From: Poronia punctata
Lineage: Eukaryota > Ascomycota > Sordariomycetes > Xylariales > Xylariaceae
Direction: 5' to 3'
Assembly (NCBI GenBank): GCA_022579005.1
Contig: MU401458.1
Coordinates: forward strand, 310,001 to 374,000
DNA: 64,000 nucleotides
Every line of letters starts with the position of its first letter. Within the stretch, counting starts at the first letter, position 1. The position numbers were made by a program, and so were the translations under genes. Shown piece after piece: positions 51,301 to 63,000 of this stretch. Under the pieces are notes generated by a model that had not been told where the DNA came from, did not search any database, and worked only from the letters and a program-made list of their open reading frames with translations.

Positions 51301-54300
51301 CGTTTATAAATATAGCGCTAAGCTAAGTATTAATAAATTGCTTTATATTACTTTTTTACTTATTATTATTATTATTAGTAAGCTTTTAAAGTTGCTAGAA
51401 CAAGCTATTTATAGCTATATATTTTTTTTTTAATATATAGCAAAGCTTAAAGTTAAATATTTTAATATATAAGATCTATTAAGTAAAAATTATATTTAAA
51501 AAAGCAAAAAACTTATTATTTAGCTAAGTAATTAAAACTTTTGCGTTAGTTTTTAAAATAAATTATATACTATAAAAGTAGTTTTATAAGCGCCTTAGTA
51601 ACTTAATAACGCTAAAAGCTTTTTTTTTTATAGCGTTATAGTTTAACTTAAAGCCTTTTTAATATTTTAACTTATATTAAGCTAGCTTAATTTCCTTGTT
51701 TACTTCTTAAGCTAGAACATATTTCTATTTAGTTTTAAAAGCATTAGTTTAAAAGTAGATCTGCTTACTTTTATAGTTAATAGTAACTAAAAGCAGTACG
51801 TTAATTAAAGCAAGTTTTAACTAATTTATAAACTATTATTACTTACTTTTTTAAACAAAAGCTATATTTTTTTATAAAAAAGTAGTAAAAAGTATATAAA
51901 TTTAAAAATAGTTTTTAATTTATATTTTATAGTAAATAGTAACTTTAAAAAAAGCTTTAATGTTTATAATATTTTTATATGCAAGCTATTTTTTAATTTT
52001 AATAACTTTTACACTAACAGGCTTTTTTCTATATATCTTGCACATAAACCTAACAATTTTTACAAATTAGCAATACTATTTACTTTTTACAACACTTAAA
52101 GTAAAGCTAGCTAGTTTTAAGTTAAAAAGCGTAGCATTAATGTTTTTTAAATGCTCTAGAACATATTGCTTAATTCTAAAGGCAACTTCTTAATTATTAT
52201 AGTATAATATAAGGCTTTTAATTCTTATATTATTAAAAAAAAGCTTATATTTTTAAAGGGCAATATTAAAGAGGACTTATATAATAACACGCAAAAACTA
52301 AGCAACAAAGTTTATATAGCCTTATAATAAAGTTATTATTTAAAGTAACCTAAGCAAAGTATTAAATATAGTTAAAGCATAGCTATAAATAAAAAAATTA
52401 ATTTAATTATAATTAAAAAATAAGTTGCTAACTAATACAATAACGCATATAGCAAATTTTTTTGCAAACTTATTATAGCTTTATAGTAAAACAGCGTTTT
52501 AAATAATAATAATATTAAGCTTAGTAGCTAAGTTAATAAGGCGTAGGCCTTTTTTAGGCTTTTTAACTACAAACTATACATTATAATATAGCAAGCTTGC
52601 TTTTTTTAAAACCTTGTTTTTAAAGCGTATTTGCAAAACTTTAATAACCTTATCTTTTAGTAGCATAAAAATCAAAATACTTTTAGCTTGCTATGCTTTA
52701 TAAAGCACTGCTTTAATTTTATATAGCAAAGCAATACTATTATTAGCGCATTTTATTTTAAAAAAATCCTATGCTAAAGCTATTTCCTTATAAAAAAGGA
52801 TTTTTAGCAAGACTGTTTTTTTTATATTAATAAAGTCGGTTTTTTTTAAGCTTTAAAGTAGCTTTATAACCTTTTTCTAAATAAGTTATATTTTTTAAAA
52901 GTATTTTATAAATTAAAGCTAAATATTTTTATAAATACTTTTTTACTATAACTAAGTCTTATTTTTAACGTTTACAACTTTTTTTTTAATAGCTTTTTTT
53001 TTTTAGTTATACGTGCTTAAAAAAATTATTTTATTTAGTAAAATATTATTAAAAAAATAAACTTTTTTAGCTTTGCTTTTATATATAGTAAAAATATTAA
53101 ACAACTTAATTAAAGCGCTTAGTTAATTTGCCTCTTTAGCAGCAGCAATGCTAGTTTATTAAGCTTTATAATAAACCTTCTAAGTAGCATTGCAAAAAAC
53201 ATTTATAAAAGCGTTATTATATAATATAGCTTATATAGTCTTATTATTAGCTAAACTAATTAAAAATATATTAAAAAAGCTAAAATTAACACTATGCCTA
53301 TAACTAAATAGTGCAGCGTTTTTAAAATAAGTAAAGCTAAGGCTAGCAATATTTAAAAGTAAGCTTTTTTTAATATTAAGCACTATATTAAAGATTTTTT
53401 TTTAAGGTATGCTATAAAAAGCAGCGTTGCAATTTATAACTAAAGCAATGTTTTAATTATAATAAAATAGGTTAAACTTGTTATTATTGTTGCTATTAGC
53501 TACTTTTTTAACAGTTGCTTAATAAGGCCTTATTATGCTATTTACTAGCTTTAAAAATAAGTAAATAGTAGCTAGTTTTTTAATATATTAACAACCTTAA
53601 ATAGTTATAATAAAAACTAGTTTTTAATAAACGCTACTAAAATCATAATCTTTATCTTTTTAAACTATATATTATATATAAAGTAGTTGTTTTAATAGTA
53701 TAAAAACATGTTTATTTTAACAATAAAATTTATACTTAAAAGCAAAAAAAACAAAGCATATTGCTTTAAAACAATATATAACAAAAAATTAATGCTTTAC
53801 TTAGCAAGCTATACTTTAGTCTTAACAATATTAGTATATTTAACTTTATTAACATTATTACTATAGCCTTTTTAAGTAAAACTAGTCTGCCGAACTAGTA
53901 AGGCATACTTTAAAACGTATATTTTAATAATAAAGCTAGCTTGCGTACTAGTATTAATAACTTTTATAATAAGCTTGCCTTGCTTTTTTATGCTTATAAT
54001 AATAGTAATCCTAAAGCAAGTCTAAACATAGTTAGTAACTATACGCTACTTTAAAGCTATAAAAAATACTTAAAACAAGGTTAGCTTTAAATTAAAGCTT
54101 TAAGCACTTAGTTAAATATTATCTTATAAAATATTAAAAGCAACTATTATAATATTAATATAAAAATAGCTGCTTATATTAGTTGCTTATTATAACGTAT
54201 TTTTAATAAGCTAAGATTTAGTTTACTAAACTAAAGCTATAAAGCAATTAGTTAATTTTAAAAGCGTAATTATATTAAGCTATAAGCTAGGCAGCTTGCT

Positions 54301-57300
54301 AAAGTTTATAGCGTTAATTAAAACCTAACTCTTGCTTTTTTAGCTAAACTAGTGTTTAATATTTTTAAGCGCTATATAAATAGTTTTTTTACTTTTAATT
54401 ATAGCGTTTTAAACAATATAGCTAACTTAATAAATTAACATATTAGCATAGCTTAGTGCTTTAAAAATTATATTTTTAAGCATAACGTTAACTTTTTTTA
54501 AAAGCAGCTTATTAACCTTAATATTTTATAACTATTAAGCTTTTATATAAATATTAAGCGCTTGTTTTATATTAGCTTTCTTGCTTTTAAGTATGTTTTT
54601 TATAGTAGCAAGAAATAAATTAAACATTTTAACTTTTAAAAGCACTAGTTAAATATTTAATTATAATAAAATATTTTTGTTCTTTTAAGCAAAAACTTTT
54701 ATAAGCCTTTAATAAAAGTAAACTTATATAAAAAGTAGCTTATATTAGTTAATAGCAAACATTTTAGCAGCTATTTTATTATTGCCTTTTTTAACCTTTT
54801 TTATAACCTTTATACTATTAAAGTTAATAGTAGTAATATAAATAAAATCTTAAGTTTAGTTTATATAAACGTAGCTTTTGCTTTTATATATAAACAAGTT
54901 ATTATCTTAGCGCAAAGCTCTAACTATGCTTATATTGCTAGTGCAAGCAAAAGGTTTAATATTAGTAATGTTTTTTATAGCTAAAGCGTTTTGTTAATTT
55001 TAAGTATTAGCTACTTATACTAATTAAATATATTTTATTTATAACTATTACGCTGCTTTAAAAGCTATGTTTTATAAGATTAAATTGCGCTTTTTAAGTT
55101 TATAGTATGCTAAAAAGTAAAAGTTGCAATTATTAGCTAGGTTATTTTTTTAAATATAGCGCAATGCTTTAATTTTAATACCTTTATACTTTTAGCTAAA
55201 CATAATAATATTACTAAGCAAAGCAATATATTAAATATACTTAAGCAAGCGCCTTTTTTTAAAGTACTACTAACTATTAAAGTGCATAATTTTGTTTTTA
55301 TTAAAGTTATATGCTTTTAAACAGTTTTATTATAAGTAAAAGTTTTTTAAACATATTTAATACTTATAATTAAGTGCTTTTTAATTTAAACAGCTTTAAT
55401 AACTTTTTTATTTTTATTTACTATAGCTGCCTTGCTAGTTTATTAAATATACTGTAGCTTATATGCTTTGCTAATTATAATTAACAAAAAGCTAAGGGGC
55501 TAGTTAATTTATTATCTTTTATTATTTTTTTGCAATAACTTTTAGCTAACTTATTATAATTTTAATTTTTTAAAAACATAAAGTAAAGTTGTTTATAATA
55601 ATAATAAGCTTTTATTTTATAACAGTTACTAGCTAGCTATTAACTATAGCTATACTTTTTGCTTATTAGGCGTTTTGTTAATTTTTAAGCTAAGCTATAG
55701 TAGCTTTAGTAAAGTATAAATAAAAAAGCTTGTTAAGTTTTTTAAAAAGCTTAAACTTTTTTTTAAATAAGCTAAGATCTTTTTTACTTTACTTTTAGTA
55801 TTTTTAAAAGCAAGATTTGTTTATTGCTTAAAAGTTAAGCTTATTATAAAAATCTTTATAAGTAAGTTATTTAAAATTACTAAATTCTAGTTAATAAAAA
55901 AAAAAATAGCTTAAATTATAAAGTTAAGTATTTTTTATAAAAAGCTTTAAACTGTAGCGTTGTTAAAATAAGGCTTATTGCAAGCTTTAACATCTTAGTA
56001 AAAAAAACAATGTTGCTAAAAGTATTTATATAAGCCCTTAACATTGTTTAACTAAAATATTCCTTTATAATTATAAAGTGCAGCGATAGCAAAAGACTTT
56101 TGCTTAAGATTATTTAAACAAAAATAATGCTTAATAGCGCTATAAGCAATATTTTAGTTTACATAGTCTTTTAAAAAAAAGATTAACTACTTGCAAACTT
56201 TATAAGTTAAAGCGTATTAAGATAATAGTTAAATATAAGCTTTTAAAGTTATATAATAATTATTAAAATAGTAAAAAACCTTTTTAAGCTAGTTTATTGC
56301 TTTAGTGCTATTAAAAAAAAAGTTAAAACGCTTTAAAAAGTTAAAGTAAGTTATATATTGCTAAAAAATGTAAAGGTTATATAAAAAGGTAGCAAAATAG
56401 TTAGTAAAAACTAAAGTTAAGTTTTTATAGCTTATAATTAAAGCGCTAAAAGTAAAAATTAAAATAAGTCTTTAAATAAAAAGTAATAGCAAAGCAAAAG
56501 TCCTAGCTAACCTAAAGGCTTTAAGCTTTAAGTTAATAATAAAAAGTAAAATAAAGCTAGCTAAGTATAAGCAAATAGTTAAAAATATTGCTTTTTAAGT
56601 AAAAATAAAGTTTAGTAAACTACTTTAGTATTATTTTAAAGCAAAAAGTCTAAGTAGTACAAAGTAGCAGCTTAAATCGTAGTTTTTGTTTATAAAATTG
56701 CAAAGTTTTATAAAAAGCAACGTATTAAATAAAAAAAACTATATAAAATAATATAAGCTAAAATAATAAAGTGCAAATACGTTAAAAAGCTAATATTAAC
56801 TAAAAAAGAAAAAAGATATAATAAGAAGTTATTAGCTAGTATTTATATTTAGTTAAAATTTTAAAGGTTTTTGTTTAAGCAAGCTATTAATTTTTAAAGT
56901 TTTTATTAAAAGTCTAATTTTTAGGTTGCCTTAGTTTCTAACTACTAGCTTATATATACGCAGCTTTAAGTATAGCAAACTTTTTTATACTTTATAAAAT
57001 ATGCTACCCTTTTTTATTTATTATAGTATTTAAATTCTTTTAGTTTTTTTAGTTTTTTAGCTACTTATTTTTTAGTTTTGCTAGTTTTTTAGCTACTTAT
57101 TTTCTAGTTTTTTTTTAGTCTTTTTATATTTTTAGTTTCTTTAAATTGTTATTAAAAGTATTTTTTAAGTTGTAGTCTTATAGTTTTATTAAACTAAAAG
57201 TAGTAAGCTAGCTAGGTTATATTTTATAATCTTAGCTTTATAGCTTAATCTATACAGCTTTTACTGCTTAGTTTTAAACTATAATAACTTAGTTATTTTT

Positions 57301-57558
57301 AAAGCTTTTTTATAACATATTATTTTTATACTAAGGCTTTTAGCTAATTTTTGTAGTTTTTAAAGTTTAAAGTAAGCTAGTGTTTTGTTTTTGTTTTTTT
57401 AGTTAAATATTAGCAGTATTAAAGACTTACTACACTTTTAGCTTGCGCGCGTCTGTATATATAAGCGCGTTGTTAATTCTTAGCTTTTTTTTTTTTTTAT
57501 ATAGTTTATTTTATAAAAAAAAACTCTTATAAGTTTTATATTTAAGTAAAATTACTAT

Positions 57559-57858
57559 TGCAATAAAAATTAAAGATTTTTAAAGATCACTTTAACTTTA
57601 TATTAAAAAAGGTCTAGCTAAAGTAAACGCATTAACTAGGTTTTAAAGGCTTTATATTAATTACGGCTTTATAAAGGTATTTTAAAAAGCATAACTTAGT
57701 GTATTGTATGTGCAATAGATAGCTAGGTATTTAGGTCTAGAAAGCAACGCGAAAATAATAGCTATATATATAGAAACAGAAATCAAGCTAGCCCCCTTTA
57801 GTCTTATAGCTACCCTATAACGTAAAGCATAACTAGCATACATGCTAATTACGTTATA
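57559..57858. repeat. inner element, right LTR
   Basis: This is the partner of 44901-45200. It is more mutated in its left half and better preserved in its right half (for example AAACAGAAATCAAGC and TAACTAGCATACATGC). Confidence 0.82.
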
Positions 57859-58028
57859 ATAATAATAATTATAATTAATAAAGTTATAATAAAAATAATT
57901 ATTTAATAATTTAACGTAATAAATAATAAAAAATATAATAAATTAAAAATTTAAAAAAACTATAGTTTAACTAATTAAACTAATTAAAATAAAGCATTAA
58001 TTTTAAAGCAAACTAGGCTTATAACTCT

Positions 58029-58275
58029 TGCAAAAATAAAAGTTAATTAAATTAAAAAAACAAATTAGTACTTATATGCAAAAGCGATTAAAGTTAATAT
58101 AATATAGTTAATCTAGTATATTATTATATAACCTTATAGATCTAGAAAACTAATACATAGTATAAGATAAAAAATCCCTCTTTATACTTGTTAAAAACAT
58201 AGCCATAGCTGTTAGTTAGCCATAGGATCTGCCAAGTAAGGTGCCAGGTGCTCGCAGACCCACTTATCCGTGACA
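58029..58275. repeat. outer element, right LTR
   Basis: This is the partner of 37728-37974. The outer 200 bp are the least mutated part of the whole block and give the best view of the original LTR, ending CACTTATCCGTGACA. Homology to the left copy stops exactly at 58275. Confidence 0.85.
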
Positions 58276-58952
58276 ACATACCGCCAGCTACAAGGGAACA
58301 GTTGCAATCCCGTGCTTGTTTACACCTCAGATCTATCGCCCTGGAATACCAAACCCTGTGGTTTTGAATCGCTGATTTGCAGACCTAGGATAGCACAAGC
58401 AGATCCAACGCAGACGTCAAAATATGTTACCTCTCACTGTTTAGCAGGAAGCATAGGAAAGGCATTAGTGTTTTAGGTAAATATGCTACGAACTACCTAA
58501 CTACAAACACACCTCCGCAAACGATGACGACAGAGGGTACTCGTAAGCATCGTGTGCATATCCTGCCCATCGTCCGGCATATCGCCCTTACAGCGCAACG
58601 TACTAGTCATACTTCATTAATGTTCCGCCTCACTAGGCGGTTTGATCCCAAACAAGTCTGCGCGGTAGTTTACACCACCGATTATTCCAACACTAGATCG
58701 TAACCAATGTGATTACTCCCTCGGCTAGAAGACCACAAAACTGACAACATGACCAGTTACCACGGGCAGGGTGATTGGGTATACCAGGGAGAATGCTGGA
58801 CTATTGTCAACCCAAATAGTAAAGCACAAGAGAAAGAGAAAGCGGTCCTATCCTAGGGATTTGACCGTATTCTCAGTGCGATACGTGTCCGTTATACCCT
58901 TTTTATCGAGGTGTTGGCAACCGTAGGGCTGGAGCAAAATCGGGTGGAATCC
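58276..58952. other. ordinary DNA between LTR and aquaporin
   Basis: Base composition returns to normal within a few bases of the LTR edge. No gene is seen apart from the 3' UTR space of the aquaporin gene. Confidence 0.5.
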
Positions 58953-60037
58953 TCAGTGACGTCCGGCTTCCATGCTTGGACCTTCGCCGTAAGCGCCAAC
59001 GGCGGTGCTCCCTCTGCTAATCGGGGCTCCATGCCGAGTGGGACTAGTGTCGTGGCCCTTGCCCAAATGGTTGTTGGTATACGGGTGTGCGAGACTTGCG
59101 TCTCTAACGTCGTCTTGGCCAGGATTGGCGGTCTCGTACCCTAATGCCTTGATGAGTTTATAGAAGCCGGCGGCAAGAAGGCCACCGAGAATAGGGCCTA
59201 GGTGGTAGATCCAGTGATAGCCTGGGAAGCCTCCGGTTACGACAGAGGGGCCGAAAGATCGTGCAGGGTTGAGACTTCCGCCGGTGTAGTATACGCCCCT
59301 ATGAAAAGGAACGCGGTCAGCAGATTATATCAGACGGTGGCGACGTGTGCTCACATCCCCGATACTCAACAGACGTTTATTGAGAGAAAGAAAGAAGTGC
59401 AATCGGATACTTACATCATCTGAGTAATGAAGAGCGAAAGACCAATGCCAATCGGCGCGACGGGAGTGCTGCGGTGTTTCTCGACGGCCAGCATGAGAAT
59501 GGTGAAGACGAGCTGCGCAGTGAGGAATAGCTCGATGAAGAACCCCTGGGTGATGGACGTTTTGTTGTTTAATGTCGTAGAGACATACAGTTCGCCGGTT
59601 TGGAGACCCGATACCAGCGCGGCGGCGGCGATACCGCCAAGCAGTTGGCTGATGATGACCACGACACAGCGTACCGCGCTTATGGCACCGACAGCCAAGA
59701 GCGCGATGCTGACAGCAGGGTTGAAAAGTCCGCCACTAATCCGATAGAAGACCCATGCGTTCACAGCCAGGCTTATGCCGAAAGCGAGACTGATGAATAG
59801 AAGTCTAGCTGGGTCAGCAGAGAGGTCTGCCGGCTGTCCCTGGGCCGGTGCCGTGTTCACCGCGTTAGCCCCTCCAAAGGCGAATAGCAGGAACATGAAC
59901 GTGCCGACGAACTCGCCGAGAGCGGCCACGATGTGGTTCTTCGGCCCAAGAGGTAAACGTTGCAAGAACTTAGGTCCCCGTCGAGGGTTCTGACGGCCAT
60001 CCCCTTGGAATGGGACATTGTCGGCTTGAGAATCCAT
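58953..60037 (-). CDS. aquaporin (MIP family)
   Basis: The two exons (60037-59415 and 59298-58953, minus) join in frame to 322 residues. It is a membrane channel for water, possibly with small solutes. Seen: a hydrophilic N-terminus, [20 protein letters not shown] (span 1), [20 protein letters not shown] (span 2), the first pore motif GGLFNPAVS (NPA at 106-108), further spans, then [18 protein letters not shown] (second NPA at 218-220, with the selectivity-filter Arg221) and [20 protein letters not shown] (last span). The tail, from [13 protein letters not shown], is hydrophilic and about 75 residues long. Both NPA boxes are intact, which argues for an orthodox aquaporin rather than an aquaglyceroporin, where the second box region usually carries Asp. 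It lies 678 bp from the RIP-mutated block, so heterochromatin could influence its expression. Confidence 0.92.
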
Positions 60038-63000
60038 TTCGACGTGCTATTGGGAGTATAGCTTAACGCTATACCGATGTAATGATATATATATATATCC
60101 AAATGGGTGAGTAGGTAAGGTAGTCCAAACTCCAGATAAGGTCTTAACAAAGGTAGATAATTATGTTGACCGGAAGGCAACCCGTGAACTATACACAGAG
60201 GCCAGACGGAAACACAAACTGGCCATTCTAACAACAAATATATATGTTTGGGGTTTCAAGGTATTATTGGGTGACTCTTTCCAATTTCCGCAGTCTCTCT
60301 CATTCCATCTTTCGTCATTTACTCCTCCAGTCCATGTAAAGTGGAAGCCGCTCTCTGCAGATGTTCAATAGCTGGATCAGCTACGGCCCATGTCGGCGGG
60401 TCTGTCGGTCGAGGAGCACAGCGTCTCGGGGGCGTTTTGCCGGTAGGTGGTGCATGAGGTGTGCGACACGCCTCCGTTGGGCCCTGTATGTGCAGTACAA
60501 TTGCCCGAATCTCGCCAAAACAGCGCCATCGCCATGTCACAACCGGGGCACAATGTACTAGTGTAGGGCAGCCTCGCCAGAGACGGTAGTCACCAAGAGG
60601 GGGCCAGCGTACCGAATTGGACTGGGCATACACATTGGGCCTCAGAGTAACACCACCCTGCGATAGACCCATCACACCTCTGCTCATTGGATGCCGCAAA
60701 TGAATATAACGGTAGACTGGCTGTGGGCCGCCACGGTGACCGTTTCGTAGGTATTGCATCGGTGCTACCTCGCAAAGTATGGTCACATGAAAGTGATGGA
60801 GGGGTTATGTAATGAGGTATACACCGATATGAGCTTCTCAGACGACACCGGTCGAAACGAACGGGCTAGGGTCGACCTCAATGGTAAGAGCAGCGAATCA
60901 TCGTCTCTTCTTTTTCTCATGAGGACCCGATGGCAAGAGAAGCTCTGACGATAATTTTAGACTGTGCAGCCGTCTTGCATGATGAGCATACTATAAAATC
61001 CTTTGGTTTCGCCCAACAGGCTGCAAGACAACCTATTATCCAGAGGATCAGGGAGCCCAACATCATGATGGGGTTGACCAGACACGGCAAGAGCATTGAC
61101 TGCAACGATGCCTGACCAACTGGGACTCTCCTTGTCCAAATCTCTACCGCCCTTTTCACGATCAAGCGCAGATGAAGGAGACGCTGTCGCATGAAGTCAT
61201 CGAGCCCGGCACTTACCTGTAAGAGCGTTGCATGCATCCACGGCAGTTAAGCGAGCCCAGAGCCAGTCCTGATCTTCTCTCCCTACTATATTCTACAGAA
61301 CCACTTCAACGGCCGGTCCACATGAACCCTCGTCCTTCGATCTGGCCACCTTGACCCAGTGGGTCCTGGAAGGCACAAGATGGTACTGCTTTGTGCAATG
61401 ACACCAAATCTGTGGAACAGGCAACCAGCATCGAGGAATACGTGATGAATCACGCGACCAAACACCCAGGCGTGAAGGCTAGTAGGAAGTGATAGCCAGT
61501 CTGTGGTGCCACCGTATAAAACATGTAATCAGTTGTAACTACATAGGGTAGCGACTGATAGGGTTTTCTACCTGTTCGCATAATGCATCGTGGTGGACGA
61601 GGTGTCGAAACCAAGGCCGGGACATCATGTAATTCTTCCCCCGATCGCTGAGGCATTCCACTTGAAACAACTTGTAGCACGCTTCACTTCTTCTACTTTA
61701 GTACCGATGGGGAGGAAAAAAGGAACCTAGACGTGCAATCCCTACGTGTACTCGTAGGCAAGGTAAACTAAGTAGAAAACTCCATGTGAGCCAAGTTGAG
61801 TGTGTTCATATTAGGTATGACAAATGAAACAACCACCAATGTAATAAATCAAGAGGGACTCCTTTGTGTCTTCCGCGGAGTTAAATTAGCCTAGACTGAG
61901 AGAGGTCACCATGATGATGCCGAGTACCCATGGGTGGGTGGGTACATACTTGAGGGAGGTAGGCCTTCGAGGCAGAAAGCAACAGTTCGGCTTGGATCGT
62001 TCAAGTTCGGCTTCCCAAGGGTGTACCTTCCTTATCAGACAAATATTCGCATCAATGATCAACCCCAGCCAACAAGAAACCGACACTTAAGGTAGGCGCA
62101 TTTGGCCTTAGATTGTAGGAGGTAGGTATGGGCAGCTGATACCTCAGAAGGCCCAACCCATATCTATGTAAGCATAAGACACGAGTACACGTAAATGCAG
62201 TTACAAAATGTGTCTCCAACCAAGGCGTGACGGGGCCGATCGCCAGGAGGCGAACCAATTCCTATATCCTACCTACCGTACTTAGGTAACTGAAGTACGT
62301 ACGAGTAGGAGTAATTAGTCTTCCACAGGGATATTCTTGGATCATTCTTCTGGCTCGCACACATCTCTACTCGTATTGAACCTGGCTTCAACTTTGACGG
62401 CAATAACACCACGCCAAAATTACAACCTCCAAGCCTTTTCCTCTTGTGTTTCTGTCCTTTATTCCTTCATGAATCTTGGACACACATGGTGTATCCATAA
62501 GCAGGTCTCAATGTTCCTTCAAAAGAAAAGGTATCAAAAGACTATATAGCATATGCCCCAAGGGACACTTGAATCTGGAACCTACATATGCACGAATATA
62601 TCACAGCTCTTCCATCAATAATTTACCCAGTATTCTGAAATCGGACCGTTGCGTCTTTCAAGCCTCTTGGAGACAAACCCTTCGATCGTTGAGACTAACT
62701 CAAAGTCAAAAAGCGTCGACCTGGTCGCCCTCTCTCAGATATCACATAATACTAAAACTGATGCAAGGTACGCGCCCGGAACGAGTCAAGGGTGTTAGCG
62801 TTATCGCGAACGGGACTGCTGTCTTTAATTGGACGCCTTCGGCCGCTGTCACTTTAAGAGGCGGGTGGCGCAACACGGCTACCAACGTTGATATTGACAA
62901 TGCCTGCGTTGGCAGTATTCACCCACTGCAGTGTGAGTTAGGGTAATATGTATTGTCTACAGAAGGATGCTGACTGGCGGCCAACCCCCAGACTTTTGAG

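Larger units (their letters stand above)
44901..57858. mobile_element. inner (nested) LTR retrotransposon, RIP-inactivated
   Basis: The element is bounded by direct repeats of exactly 300 bp (44901-45200 and 57559-57858) that start TGC and end TTATA, where the final CA is probably mutated to TA. It lies wholly within the outer element, 170 bp from the outer right LTR. The flanks share ATAA (44897-44900 and 57859-57862), a possible but weak 4-bp target duplication in such AT-rich DNA. At about 13 kb it is long for one element, so a further insertion may hide inside; I could not find a third LTR pair by eye. On the minus strand a short purine run (AAAAAAGAT) abuts the left LTR, which weakly suggests minus orientation. 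Confidence 0.78.
37975..58028. other. extremely AT-rich RIP-mutated DNA without genes
   Basis: The interior has very low C+G, endless TA and AA steps, no frame over 80 codons and stops in all frames. Remaining C is mostly followed by T and remaining G mostly preceded by A, as expected when CpA (and here also CpG and CpC) have been converted on both strands. The two open frames (45024-45260 and 48241-48450) are chance: the first overlaps an LTR and the second is a run of T. Confidence 0.85.
37728..58275. mobile_element. outer LTR retrotransposon, RIP-inactivated
   Basis: The block is bounded by direct repeats of exactly 247 bp (37728-37974 and 58029-58275). They start TGCA and end TGACA in the right copy, so they have the TG...CA ends of LTRs. 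Removing the nested element leaves about 7.6 kb, a normal size for a Gypsy- or Copia-type element. The internal parts are 37975-44900 and 57859-58028. C and G are so depleted that no gag or pol frame survives, and I cannot name the superfamily or the orientation. No target-site duplication is evident: the flanks read TATCT on the left and ACATA on the right. Confidence 0.8.

Noticed and set aside
37728..58275. Possible centromere
   Set aside because: AT-rich RIP DNA occurs at fungal centromeres, but this block is only 20.5 kb and is fully explained by two bounded retrotransposons. CENP-A mapping would be needed to reopen the idea.
60319..60786. 155-codon minus-strand frame
   Set aside because: Its composition is biased (Arg, Pro, Trp, His) and I see no domain; other frames overlap it on both strands.
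62476..62946. 156-codon plus-strand frame with a protein-like C-terminus
   Set aside because: There is no convincing start, signal peptide, intron pattern or family match. The neighbouring frames are equally long by chance.
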